Assembly (NCBI RefSeq): GCF_002157505.1
Contig: NZ_NFSC01000031.1
Span: 434,001 to 498,000 of the forward strand
DNA: 64,000 nucleotides
Source of the DNA: Arthrobacter agilis
GTDB taxonomy: Bacteria; Actinomycetota; Actinomycetes; Actinomycetales; Micrococcaceae
Direction: 5' to 3'
This document shows positions 37,863 through 45,779 of this stretch, one piece after another. The position numbers and the translations under genes were made by a program. Position 1 is the stretch's first letter. The number at the start of each line of letters is the position of its first letter. The notes below the pieces were generated by a model. That model was given only the letters and a program-made list of their open reading frames with translations. It made no database searches and was not told the origin of the DNA.

Positions 37863-37901
37863 TTTCGGCATGCCTAAACGCTAGATTTAGGTATGCCTCA
37901 A
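37863..37901 (+). promoter_or_regulatory. two DtxR-family (MntR-type) operators in the mnt promoter
   Basis: TTTCGGCATGCCTAAA (37863-37878, 7 of 8 base pairs symmetric) and TTTAGGTATGCCTCAA (37886-37901, 6 of 8) share the core GGyATGCC and have centres 23 bp apart, about two helical turns. The second covers the start codon at 37893. The gene for a DtxR-family regulator ends this same operon, so autoregulation by metal-loaded repressor is likely. Confidence 0.8.
37882..37887 (+). promoter_or_regulatory. -10 hexamer of the mnt operon, between the two operators
   Basis: TAGATT, 5 nt before the ATG at 37893. It lies between and partly inside the operators, so a bound repressor would occlude RNA polymerase. 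The geometry predicts a leaderless first gene. Confidence 0.6.
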
Positions 37902-38813
37902 AACCAGCACCGTCGGTGGTCGGGCAGGACCGCCACGTGGTGCGTCGCCGTGCTGTTCCTCGCCGGGTGCGCGGCCACTGCGGCGCCCGGCACCCCCACG
38001 GACGACCGGCCCCTGGTCCTCACCACCTTCTCGGTCCTCGCCGACCTCGCCGACACCGTCGGCGGAGGCCACGTCCGGGTGGAGTCGATCACCAAGGTGG
38101 GCGCCGAGATCCACGGATACGAGCCGACGCCGTCCGATCTCGTGAGGGCGCAGGATGCGGACCTCATCCTCGACAACGGGCTGGGCCTCGAGCGCTGGTT
38201 CGAGCGCTTCCTGCAGGCGGTCGATGCCCCCCACGCCGTCCTGTCCGACGGCGTCGAGCCCGTCGACATTCGCTCCGGCGACTACGCGGGACTCGCCAAC
38301 CCGCACGCGTGGATGTCCCCTCGGGCGGCCCAGACCTATGTGGACAACACCGTCGAGGCGCTCTCCGGCCTCGCCCCCGAGCATGCCGCCGACTTCGAGG
38401 CCAACGGCCTGCGCCTGAAGGACGACCTCGAGGACCTGCTGACGGGCTTCCGGGAGGAACTCGACGCGACCGACACCGCGGCGCTCGTGACCTGCGAAGG
38501 AGCCTTCTCGTACCTCGCGCGGGACGCGGGCCTGCAGGAGGCGTTCATCTGGCCGGTCAACTCCGATACCGAGGGCACCCCGCGCCAGGTCCGGGACGTC
38601 ATCGGCTTCGTGGAGGAGAACCGCGTGCCGACCATCTTCTGCGAATCCACGGTCAACCCCTCGGCGCAGGAACAGGTGGCCCTCGCCACGGGTGCAGAAC
38701 TCGGCGGCACACTCTACGTCGACTCCCTCTCGGAAGCCGACGGCCCCGTACCGACCTTCCTCGACCTTCTCCGCTACGACCTCCAGACGATCGCGGAAGG
38801 ACTCGCCCGATGA
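37893..38813 (+). CDS. manganese-type ABC transporter substrate-binding lipoprotein
   Basis: 306-residue cluster A-I protein with a signal peptide and lipobox LAGC at about 23-26. Metal ligands fit the His, His, Glu, Asp set of Mn/Fe-binding members: EIHGYEPTP, NPHAWMSP, CEGAFSYL and YVDSLS. It has no His-rich loop, in contrast to ZnuA in this window, which supports Mn2+ over Zn2+. The start codon is inside the second operator and has no spaced ribosome-binding site, consistent with leaderless translation. It is first of four overlapping genes. Confidence 0.88.
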   Translation: MPQNQHRRWSGRTATWCVAVLFLAGCAATAAPGTPTDDRPLVLTTFSVLADLADTVGGGHVRVESITKVGAEIHGYEPTPSDLVRAQDADLILDNGLGLERWFERFLQAVDAPHAVLSDGVEPVDIRSGDYAGLANPHAWMSPRAAQTYVDNTVEALSGLAPEHAADFEANGLRLKDDLEDLLTGFREELDATDTAALVTCEGAFSYLARDAGLQEAFIWPVNSDTEGTPRQVRDVIGFVEENRVPTIFCESTVNPSAQEQVALATGAELGGTLYVDSLSEADGPVPTFLDLLRYDLQTIAEGLAR

Positions 38814-39658
38814 CCGCCCTCGACCTCCCGGCAACCGTGCCCGTGCTCGGCGTCCGGAACCTCAGCGTGAGCTACAACGATGTCCACGCGCTCGACGACG
38901 TCACGATGAGCCTCGGCGCCGGAAGGATCTGCGGGCTCATCGGCGTCAACGGCTCCGGGAAGTCGACGCTCTTCAAGGCGCTCATGGGACTCGTGGTCCC
39001 CCGGGACGGCAGCGTCGAGCTCTTCGGCATGTCCAGCGCGAGCGCCCGGAAGCAGGGCCTCGTGGCCTACATGCCGCAGGCCGAGGAGGTCGACTGGACG
39101 TTCCCGGTGTCCGTGTCCGACGTCGTCGCCATGGGGCTCTACGGACGCCTGGGTGCCGCCCGCCGCCTGCGGGCGGCGGACCGGGCGGCCGTCGACGACG
39201 CCCTCGAGCGGGTGGGGCTTAGCGAGTTGCGGAAACGCCAGATCGGCCAGCTGTCCGGCGGACAGCGCAAGCGGGTCTTCATCGCGCGCAGCATCGCCCA
39301 GGACGCGCGGCTGCTCCTCCTCGACGAGCCCTTTGCAGGAGTGGACAGGGCGAGCGAGCGCACCATGACCGCCCTCCTGAAGGCGCTTCGGGACGAGGGA
39401 CGCTCGGTGCTGGTGTCCACCCACGACCTCGCGGGTGTGCCCGAACTGTGCGACGAGGCCGTCCTCCTGCACCGCCGCGTGCTGGCCCAGGGCGATCCGT
39501 TCCAGGTGCTGACCCACGGCAACCTGGCACTCGCCTTCGGTCCGGCGCCGGCCGCGCCGGCCGCGCCGCCCGCACCTTCCGTCGCCACCGTAGGTTCCAC
39601 CGCAGCTCCCGCCGCAGCTCCCGCCGCACCTCCCGCCGCACCGAACGGAGAGTCCTGA
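38810..39658 (+). CDS. manganese-type ABC transporter ATPase
   Basis: 282-residue ABC ATPase with GVNGSGKST (Walker A), MPQAEEVDW (Q-loop region), QLSGGQRKR (signature), LLLLDEPF (Walker B) and VSTHD. It overlaps the binding protein by 4 nt. The last 35 residues are an Ala/Pro repeat tail without known function. Confidence 0.92.
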   Translation: MTALDLPATVPVLGVRNLSVSYNDVHALDDVTMSLGAGRICGLIGVNGSGKSTLFKALMGLVVPRDGSVELFGMSSASARKQGLVAYMPQAEEVDWTFPVSVSDVVAMGLYGRLGAARRLRAADRAAVDDALERVGLSELRKRQIGQLSGGQRKRVFIARSIAQDARLLLLDEPFAGVDRASERTMTALLKALRDEGRSVLVSTHDLAGVPELCDEAVLLHRRVLAQGDPFQVLTHGNLALAFGPAPAAPAAPPAPSVATVGSTAAPAAAPAAPPAAPNGES

Positions 39659-39659
39659 C

Positions 39660-40691
39660 ATGGACGTCCTCACCTTCCTGCTCGAACCGCTGCAGTACGG
39701 TTTCCTCACGCGGGCCCTCGCCGTCACCGTCGCCGCGGCCGTGGTGGCGGCCGTGCTCTCCTGCTGGCTCATCCTCATGGGCTGGTCGCTCATGGGCGAC
39801 GCCGTGTCGCACGCCGTCCTGCCCGGAGTGGCCCTCGCGTACATCCTCGGTATCCCGTTCTCCATCGGCGCCTTCGTCTTCGGTGCCGGTGCCGTCGCGC
39901 TCATCGGGATCGTCCGGTCCACCACCAAGCTGAAGGCGGACACGGTGATCGGCGTGGTGTTCACCGCCCTGTTCGCCACCGGACTGGCCATCGTCTCGGC
40001 CACGCCGTCGCAGATCGACCTGATGCACATCCTGTTCGGCAACGTCCTCGGTGTCTCCACGGGCGAGGTCTGGCAGGTGCTCGTCCTCGGCGCACTCACC
40101 CTCGCGATCCTGCTGTTCAAGCGGCGCGACCTGACCCTGCTGGCCTTCGATCGCACGCATGCCCACGTGATCGGGCTCAACACCAGGATGCTGTCGGCCC
40201 TGCTGCTCGGACTGCTCGCCCTCACCGTCGTGGTCGGGCTCCAGGCCGTCGGGATCATCCTCGTCGTGGCCATGCTCATCACGCCGGGGGCCACCGCGTT
40301 CCTCCTGTCACGCAGTTTCGACCGGATGCTCGTGATCGCCGTCGTGCTCACCGTGGCCGCGTCCGTCGCCGGCATCTACGCGAGCTACTACCTCGACATC
40401 TCGACGGGCGCCGCCGTGGTGCTGTGCCAGGCGCTGGTCTTCACCGCCGTCTACCTCTTCGCCCGGCCCGACGGGGTGCTGTGGCAGGCCCGACGGCGGC
40501 GTGCGGCCTCGCGGTCCGGTTCCGGGTCTACCATTGCCCGATCCGCCGCCGGTGTCCCGCCCACCCCTACCCCGCCCACCCAAATGCCGCCCACCGATCT
40601 GCCTGCCGCCGATGGCCCGACCGCCGGCGCCGCGGCAGCTCCCCCCTCCGCGTCCCGAACGCCCGACGCGGCACTGCCCGGTGAGGCCTGA
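39660..40691 (+). CDS. manganese-type ABC transporter permease
   Basis: 343-residue ABC-3 permease with about eight hydrophobic segments and the MGDAVSHAVLPGVALAYILG family motif. The C-terminal 60 residues are a Pro/Thr/Ala-rich cytoplasmic extension with no counterpart in typical members. It begins 1 nt after the ATPase stop and overlaps the regulator start by 1 nt. Confidence 0.92.
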   Translation: MDVLTFLLEPLQYGFLTRALAVTVAAAVVAAVLSCWLILMGWSLMGDAVSHAVLPGVALAYILGIPFSIGAFVFGAGAVALIGIVRSTTKLKADTVIGVVFTALFATGLAIVSATPSQIDLMHILFGNVLGVSTGEVWQVLVLGALTLAILLFKRRDLTLLAFDRTHAHVIGLNTRMLSALLLGLLALTVVVGLQAVGIILVVAMLITPGATAFLLSRSFDRMLVIAVVLTVAASVAGIYASYYLDISTGAAVVLCQALVFTAVYLFARPDGVLWQARRRRAASRSGSGSTIARSAAGVPPTPTPPTQMPPTDLPAADGPTAGAAAAPPSASRTPDAALPGEA

Positions 40692-41422
40692 TGGCGGGTC
40701 GCAGGGGTGCGGTGCTCAGCATCGAATCCACGAGCGTCCAGGACTACGTCAAGGCGATCTACGCGTTCACCGAGTGGCAGGGCGATGCCATCACCGCGAC
40801 GCACCTGGCCACGCGACTCTCGGTCGCCAACTCGTCCGTCACCGGGATGGTCGCCAAGCTCGTGGACCTCGGACTGGCCCATCACCGCAAGTACGGGCCC
40901 ATCAGCCTCACCCCGTCCGGGCAGGCCCTCGCCCTCGCCATGGTCCGCCGGCACCGGCTCATCGAGACGTTCCTCGTGACCGAACTGGGCTACGGCTGGG
41001 ACGAGGTGCACGACGAAGCGGAGCTGCTCGAACACACCGTCTCCGACGCCTTCATCGAGCGCCTGGACGCGAAGCTCGGCCACCCCCGCCGCGACCCGCA
41101 CGGGGACCCGATCCCGGCCGCCGACGGCTCGGTCCGGTATCCCTCCGCGCATCGGCTCGACGGCCTGGACGACGGGCATGCGGGCCGGCTCGTGCGGGTG
41201 AGCGACGACGACCCGGACGTCCTGCGTTTCCTCGACCGGCACGGCATAGCGCTCGACGACGACCTGCTGCTGGCCCAGCGCGCCGCCGGGTCCCTCCTGG
41301 ACCTGCGCCTCGGAGCCGACGCCTCCGCACCGCACCTCGCGGTGGACACCGCCCTCGCCCGGTCCCTGTGGATCGAGAGCACCGAACCCCACACGGGATG
41401 CACGATCGTCACCCACGGCTGA
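40691..41422 (+). CDS. mntR: DtxR-family metal-dependent repressor, probably MntR
   Basis: 243-residue regulator with an N-terminal winged helix (VQDYVKAIYAFTEWQGDAI, then SVANSSVTGMVAKLVDLGL), a metal-binding dimerisation domain (about 75-140; HRLIETFLVTELGYGWDEVHDEAE, EHTVSDAFIERLD) and a C-terminal SH3-like FeoA domain. Mn2+ is inferred from the operon; Fe2+ is possible. It is the last gene of the transporter operon and the two promoter operators are its obvious targets. Confidence 0.88.
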   Translation: MAGRRGAVLSIESTSVQDYVKAIYAFTEWQGDAITATHLATRLSVANSSVTGMVAKLVDLGLAHHRKYGPISLTPSGQALALAMVRRHRLIETFLVTELGYGWDEVHDEAELLEHTVSDAFIERLDAKLGHPRRDPHGDPIPAADGSVRYPSAHRLDGLDDGHAGRLVRVSDDDPDVLRFLDRHGIALDDDLLLAQRAAGSLLDLRLGADASAPHLAVDTALARSLWIESTEPHTGCTIVTHG

Positions 41423-41498
41423 CGCGCCCGCCGCACCGGTGGGACCCGCGGGACCGGCGGGACCGGCGGCAGGATCGCCCTCGCCGGGGTGCCGCTCC

Positions 41499-41504
41499 TA
41501 GACT
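41499..41504 (+). promoter_or_regulatory. -10 hexamer for ybdK and its upstream ORF
   Basis: TAGACT, 7 nt before the ATG of a short ORF at 41512 and 51 nt before ybdK. No -35 is evident. Confidence 0.5.
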
Positions 41505-41511
41505 GGTCGGA

Positions 41512-41559
41512 ATGCCGTGCCCCGATGTCCCTGATCCCCTGGAAGGGAGTTCCCGATGA
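41512..41559 (+). CDS. 15-codon upstream ORF coupled to ybdK
   Basis: An ATG at the predicted transcription start opens a 15-residue reading frame (MPCPDVPDPLEGSSR) whose TGA overlaps the ybdK ATG as ATGA. The ybdK ribosome-binding site GGAAGGGAG lies inside its last codons, so translation of the leader could open or block it. It contains one cysteine codon and four prolines. No protein function is expected. Confidence 0.45.
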   Translation: MPCPDVPDPLEGSSR

Positions 41560-42656
41560 CCACCCTCGGACTTGAGGAGGAGTACCTGCTCCTCGACCCC
41601 GTGTCAGGATTGCCCGCACACCGCGCCACCGAGGTGCAGGGGCTGCTCGAGTCCACGCCGGAGATCAGCCGCGACGAGATCCAGCGCGAGCTGCTGTCCT
41701 GCCAGATCGAGACGGCGACTCCTGTCTGCGAGACCCTGACCCAGGCGGAGGAGTCCCTGCTCAATTTCCGCCGGAAATTCGCAGACGCTGCAGCGGGTGC
41801 CGGAACCATCGGAGCCGCGACCGGGACGGCGCCCTGGATCCGTCATGCGTACCCGGAACTGACCGACAAGCAGCGTTACGAGGATCTTCGGGCCAGCGCG
41901 CCGGGTATCGTGGGCGACCAGTTCGTCAACGGCCTGCACGTCCACGTCGGCGTCCCCGACCAGGAGCGCGGCGTCCAGGCCCTCAACCGCATCCGCCCCT
42001 GGATACCGCTGCTGACCGCACTCAGCGTCAACTCGCCGTACTGGCTCGGCCGGGACAGCGGCTTCGACAGCTGGCGGGTGGTCCACTACCGCCGCTGGGC
42101 CGTCCAGGGCATAGCTCCCTACTTCGCCGATGCAGCCGACTACGAGCGGCGCATCACGCGGCTCGGAACCACCGGTGCCATCCTCGACCGCGGGGTGCTG
42201 ACCTGGGTGGCGCGCCTCTCGGACCACTACCCCACGCTCGAGCTCAGGGCCTGCGACGTGCAACTCGAGGCGCAGGACTCCGTGCTCCTCGGCGCCCTGA
42301 CCCGGGCGCTGGTGGTCACAGCCCTCCGCGAGGCCGAGGCGGACACGCCGCCGGTCGTCCCCGACCCCGAGCTGCTCGATGCCGCTCTGTGGCAGGCCGC
42401 GCGCGACGGCCTGGAACACCATCTCGTGGACTGTGCGACGGCGGAACGGGTTCCCGCCGGGCAGCATCTCGCGGCCTTCCTTGAGCACATCGGCCCGGCC
42501 CTCGACGCCGAGGGCGACACCGGCTGGGTGAAGGCGGGCCTCGCGACGGTGGACGAACGCGGCACCGGCGCCACTCGCCAGCGCCAGGCGATGCGCGAGG
42601 GCGGACTGGAGGCCCTGCTGTTCCTGTACGGGCGGACCCTCATCTTCGAACCCTAG
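41556..42656 (+). CDS. ybdK: YbdK-type carboxylate-amine ligase (glutamate-cysteine ligase family 2)
   Basis: 366-residue member of the GCS2 family. GLEEEYLLLD at the N-terminus, GTAPWI, the NGLHVHVG active-site segment and ELRACDVQ are the conserved blocks. YbdK proteins have weak glutamate-cysteine ligase activity; the physiological reaction in actinobacteria, which use mycothiol, is uncertain. It has GGAAGGGAG 6 nt upstream and is likely regulated through the short upstream ORF. Confidence 0.88.
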   Translation: MTTLGLEEEYLLLDPVSGLPAHRATEVQGLLESTPEISRDEIQRELLSCQIETATPVCETLTQAEESLLNFRRKFADAAAGAGTIGAATGTAPWIRHAYPELTDKQRYEDLRASAPGIVGDQFVNGLHVHVGVPDQERGVQALNRIRPWIPLLTALSVNSPYWLGRDSGFDSWRVVHYRRWAVQGIAPYFADAADYERRITRLGTTGAILDRGVLTWVARLSDHYPTLELRACDVQLEAQDSVLLGALTRALVVTALREAEADTPPVVPDPELLDAALWQAARDGLEHHLVDCATAERVPAGQHLAAFLEHIGPALDAEGDTGWVKAGLATVDERGTGATRQRQAMREGGLEALLFLYGRTLIFEP

Positions 42657-42683
42657 GGCAGGGAACCGGCAAAGAGGTGGCCG

Positions 42684-42911
42684 TCAGCGCTCCCGGGTGT
42701 CACGCCGCAGCAGGCCGGCGATCAGGCACAGGAGTCCGAGCAGGAGGGGCACGAGGGTGAAGAGGGTGTGCGTCCCGCCCAGGTAGCTCATCACGAAGAT
42801 GTAGACGAACGTCCCGCCGACGAGGATCCAGCCGAGCACGATCAGGACCCGGCCCCGGTGGGGCGGAGGCAGCGGCGGGAGCCACGGGGGCGGCCGGTCG
42901 GTCCAGCTCAT
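42684..42911 (-). CDS. small two-helix membrane protein
   Basis: 75 residues: a Pro-rich cytoplasmic start, then two hydrophobic helices (about 22-43 and 49-68) and a basic end. No family recognised. A TACACT -10 six nt before its ATG predicts a leaderless message, which makes the short gene more credible. It converges with ybdK, 27 nt away. Confidence 0.65.
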   Translation of the reverse strand: MSWTDRPPPWLPPLPPPHRGRVLIVLGWILVGGTFVYIFVMSYLGGTHTLFTLVPLLLGLLCLIAGLLRRDTRER

Positions 42912-42917
42912 TGCCCA

Positions 42918-42923
42918 AGTGTA
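42918..42923 (-). promoter_or_regulatory. -10 hexamer of a leaderless promoter for the two-helix protein
   Basis: TACACT on the minus strand, then TGGGCA (6 nt), then ATG. Confidence 0.5.
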
Positions 42924-42956
42924 GTTGCCGCCCCAGCGGCATGGTTCGGGCTGCGG

Positions 42957-44261
42957 TCAGTAGGAGGGCGCGGCCGGAAGGCTCATGTAGTGCTCGAGGG
43001 TGGGTAGTCCGTGGAGGCGCATCTCCGAGGAGATCGTGATGCCGACGTACCGCAGGTGCCAGGGTTCGTAGGAGTATCCGGTGACCGAGGTGAACCCCTG
43101 CGGATAGCGGATGATGAATCCATAGCGCCAGGCGTTCCGGGCCGCCCAGTCTCCTGCCGGCGTTCCCGCGAAGCACTCCTGCAGCCCGCACGCCCCGTTC
43201 GGGTTGCCGATGTCGATGGCGAGCCCGGTCTGGTGTTCGCTGAATCCCGGGCGGGCGGAGATGAGGTCGGCCGTGTCCCGGCCGTACTGGTTCACGTACG
43301 AGGCATACAGGGAGGTCTGCGTGTCGTAGGAACGGTAGCCGCTGACCGGGACCATCCCGATACCACTGGCGCGCGCGTCCGCGAGCAGCCGCGCGAACTT
43401 CTCGGCGGCATCACGGCGGAGCAGGTGCCCCTCGACCCCCACGAGCGACTCGGGGACATAGCGTGCCGGGTTGAGTTGCCGGCGCTTGTTGACGACGACG
43501 AATAACGACGCGGCGACATCGATATCCCGGGCGATCCGCGCTCCGCCTCCCGGGGACCACGAGATGACGCCTCGCTGGAATCGCTGGTCGCACCCGCTAG
43601 CCGTACAGGACTCGTCCGTGACGGGGTAGCCGAGGGCGCCGTTCTCGAAGTGGGTGGAGGCCCAGGCCGCCCTGATCGCGCCGACCGAGATCCGCGCGCC
43701 GGTCGCCGGAGACCAGATGATGGCCCCGCCCTGGTAGTTCTGGTAGCACCCCCCGCCGCGGAGCCCGCAGACCTCGTTCGTCGTCGGGTAGCCGAGACCG
43801 CCTGCCTCATAGCCCGTGCGTGCCCATGCACCCCGGATGGAGCCCCCCGTGGCACGGGCGCCCGTGGCCGGGGACCAGACGATCGCACCCCCCTGAAAGT
43901 TCTGGTAGCACCCGTTGTCGCGAATGCCGCATACCTCCGGACCCGTTGGGTATCCGAGTCCTCCGTTCTCGAAACCAAAGAGGCGCCACGTCTGGCGGAT
44001 CGCACCCCAGGATGGCTGTGCACCCGTGGCCGGGGACCAGACAATCGCACCGCCCTGGTAGTTGCGGTAGCACCCCCCTGCCCGCAGGCCGCAGACCTCC
44101 GCTGATGTCGCCGCGCCGAGGCGTCCGCCTGCTCCGCCGAGCTGCGCGTACCGGGTCTCGATGGGCGTCACCGCCTGCGCTGCCGGCGCCGCGACGACGG
44201 TGCCCGCCAGGAGCAACGCACAGGTCAGCATGGCGAGCAGGTACGCGACGATGCGCCTCAT
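42957..44261 (-). CDS. secreted D,D-carboxypeptidase (M15/VanY type) with four LGFP repeats
   Basis: 434-residue exported protein. A signal peptide (1-29, ending APAAQA) is followed by four LGFP-type repeats of about 53 residues (35-255; each with GYP or equivalent, CxxxxxGCYxNYQGG and WSPATGA), which bind the actinobacterial cell wall. The peptidase (about 260-434) has SGYRSYDTQ, SEHQTGLAIDIG (His, Asp zinc ligands) and EPWHLRY, the full M15B set. It should trim D-alanine from peptidoglycan stem peptides. The cysteines in the repeats occur in pairs and may form disulfides. Confidence 0.92.
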   Translation of the reverse strand: MRRIVAYLLAMLTCALLLAGTVVAAPAAQAVTPIETRYAQLGGAGGRLGAATSAEVCGLRAGGCYRNYQGGAIVWSPATGAQPSWGAIRQTWRLFGFENGGLGYPTGPEVCGIRDNGCYQNFQGGAIVWSPATGARATGGSIRGAWARTGYEAGGLGYPTTNEVCGLRGGGCYQNYQGGAIIWSPATGARISVGAIRAAWASTHFENGALGYPVTDESCTASGCDQRFQRGVISWSPGGGARIARDIDVAASLFVVVNKRRQLNPARYVPESLVGVEGHLLRRDAAEKFARLLADARASGIGMVPVSGYRSYDTQTSLYASYVNQYGRDTADLISARPGFSEHQTGLAIDIGNPNGACGLQECFAGTPAGDWAARNAWRYGFIIRYPQGFTSVTGYSYEPWHLRYVGITISSEMRLHGLPTLEHYMSLPAAPSY

Positions 44262-44282
44262 GATGACCCCTGGAACTCGACG

Positions 44283-44299
44283 ACCCTGCTCACAGGGTA
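44283..44299 (-). promoter_or_regulatory. promoter of the M15 gene with an overlapping inverted repeat
   Basis: TACCCT on the minus strand (44299-44294) is a plausible -10. ACCCTG and CAGGGT (44283-44298, 4-nt spacer) form a perfect inverted repeat over it, a possible operator. Confidence 0.4.
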
Positions 44300-44349
44300 G
44301 GCGCCCGGGACAGCGGCGACAAGGCTTCGGGAGCAGGACCCGGAGACGA

Positions 44350-44384
44350 CGAAGCGCCCCGCCGGGTACCGGCGGAGCGCTTCG
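44350..44384 (-). terminator. hairpin immediately after tmRNA
   Basis: CGAAGCGC and GCGCTTCG form the base of a stem extended by CCGCCGG/CCGGCGG. It begins 3 nt after the CCA end. No U-run follows, so processing or termination are both possible. Confidence 0.65.
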
Positions 44385-44387
44385 TGG

Positions 44388-44755
44388 TGGTGGAGATGGC
44401 GGGAATTGAACCCGCGTCCGATGCAGTGTAGTCAGGGCTTCTCCGGGCGCAGTTTGCGTCGGTTTTTCTCGGCTTCAGCCATCGTGCAAACTAGTGGCTG
44501 CCAAGCCCAGTTGTATAAAAGTCCCCCCGGTCCCTACAACGAGGACCGGGAGCAGTGGCCCTCTAAATGACGCCAGTATCCGGGGCGAGAGCAAACCCGG
44601 GCTGACGGACTAGCTAGGCTGCTTAGGCAGCGAGAGCGAAGTCAGTGCGCTTTTGTTCGGCACTTATTGTTTTACAAGGAGCGTTTACGAGATAACCCTG
44701 TATCCTCGGCCCGCTTCCCCTGTCGCGACTAACATCGTCGAAACCTGTCATCCCC
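44388..44755 (-). ncRNA. ssrA: transfer-messenger RNA (tmRNA, ssrA), one-piece
   Basis: About 368 nt ending in an encoded CCA. The 5' GGGGAUG pairs with the 3' CAUCUCC of the acceptor stem, with the G3-U wobble that marks tmRNA for alanyl-tRNA synthetase, and the T-arm GGTTCAATTCCC is present. The tag reading frame runs from 44661 to 44623 on the minus strand and encodes AEQKRTDFALAA followed by TAA. Pseudoknot stems around GGTCCTCGTTGTAGGGACC are visible. It rescues stalled ribosomes with SmpB, whose gene lies 480 nt upstream. Confidence 0.96.
44623..44661 (-). other. tmRNA tag-peptide reading frame
   Basis: Resume codon GCC at 44661, twelve codons and TAA. The ALAA end is the degradation signal read by ClpXP and related proteases. 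Confidence 0.9.
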
Positions 44756-44864
44756 ATGTTCAGTTATCAAGTGATTCCTGTACCGCTCAGCCTACCGGCC
44801 AAGCGACTCCTTGAGTCTACAGCACGTCGGTCCCGCCGTTCCGGAGCTTCGCCCGCAGAGAACA

Positions 44865-45242
44865 CTACTGTCCCAGCTGGATACCCAGGAGAACGACCGG
44901 CGACTGCCAGAGCCGGACGACGACGAAAGCCAGCGTGACGAACGCGATGCCAAGGGCGGCCAGGGCCGTGGTGCCGGCCTGCCTGCGCCGGAAGCTCCAC
45001 CAGAAGATCGCCGCGTTCAGCAGGAGCAGCACCGGGGAGATCCAGACGAGGGCCTGCGCGAAGAAGACGTAGACGAGGAAGACGAACGGGATCAGCGAGA
45101 GGATCCCCACGGGCACCACGATCATCAGGAGGATCAGGTCGATGAGCGCACCGAGGCTCACCCACCACGGGCGCCTGTAGGTCAGCTCGGACGGCTCGGG
45201 CGCGTCGTCGTGCTCCTGGGCTTCCCAGAAGACATCGCTCAC
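44865..45242 (-). CDS. membrane protein of unknown function coupled to smpB
   Basis: 125 residues with an acidic start and about three to four hydrophobic segments (30-52, 55-75, 90-118). No family recognised. Its ATG overlaps the smpB stop by 4 nt, so it is translationally coupled. It lies between smpB and tmRNA, 109 nt from the RNA's 5' end. A job in ribosome rescue is not implied. Confidence 0.75.
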   Translation of the reverse strand: MSDVFWEAQEHDDAPEPSELTYRRPWWVSLGALIDLILLMIVVPVGILSLIPFVFLVYVFFAQALVWISPVLLLLNAAIFWWSFRRRQAGTTALAALGIAFVTLAFVVVRLWQSPVVLLGIQLGQ

Positions 45243-45712
45243 GCGCCCAGGTTCTTCTCGCGCATCGCGCGCAGTGCCTCGCGGTTGTCCTGCTTCTCGC
45301 GCAGGGTCTGGCGCTTGTCGTAGTCGCGCTTGCCCCGGGCCACCGCGATCTCCACCTTGGCCCGACCGTTGAGGAAGTAGAGCTGCAGCGGGACGAGGGT
45401 GAAGCCGGACTCGCGGATCTTCTGCGAGATCTTCGTGAGTTCCTCGCGGTGCAGGAGCAGCTTCCTCCTCCTGCGGGCCGCGTGGTTCGTCCAGCTGCCC
45501 TGTGAATACTCGGAGATGTGAATGCCCTCGAGCCAGAGTTCGTCGCCGTAGAAGACCGCGTAGCCGTCCACGAGGGAGGCCCGGCCGGCCCGCAGGGACT
45601 TCACTTCGGTGCCCATCAGGGCGAGGCCGGCCTCGTAGGTGTCGAGCACGGCGTAGTCGTGGAAGGCCTTCCGATTGGTGGCCACCACTTTCCGGCCACT
45701 TTCCTTCGGCAC
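45239..45712 (-). CDS. smpB: SsrA-binding protein SmpB
   Basis: 157-residue tmRNA-binding protein with [29 protein letters not shown], the core beta-barrel [12 protein letters not shown] and a basic C-terminal tail ([15 protein letters not shown]) that enters the mRNA channel. All key segments are intact. It lies 67 nt after the M23 gene with a TAGGAT -10 candidate at 45775-45770. Confidence 0.97.
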   Translation of the reverse strand: MPKESGRKVVATNRKAFHDYAVLDTYEAGLALMGTEVKSLRAGRASLVDGYAVFYGDELWLEGIHISEYSQGSWTNHAARRRRKLLLHREELTKISQKIRESGFTLVPLQLYFLNGRAKVEIAVARGKRDYDKRQTLREKQDNREALRAMREKNLGA

Positions 45713-45779
45713 GGCAATACTCCTTCGGCGCTGCTGCGGACGGCGGTCCGCGGGAGGACAGTGCCTTCCATCCTACGAC

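Noticed and set aside
41430-41480. GGGACCGGC-type repeats after mntR considered as a terminator
   Set aside because: Direct rather than inverted repeats, with no stable stem or U-run visible.
43600-44130. Repeated DNA in the M15 gene considered as a CRISPR or minisatellite
   Set aside because: The repeats are in frame and encode four LGFP domains, so the periodicity is protein-level.
44388-44430. tRNA-like 3' end (T-arm and CCA) considered as a tRNA gene
   Set aside because: It is the 3' half of tmRNA; the matching acceptor strand is at 44755, 368 nt away.
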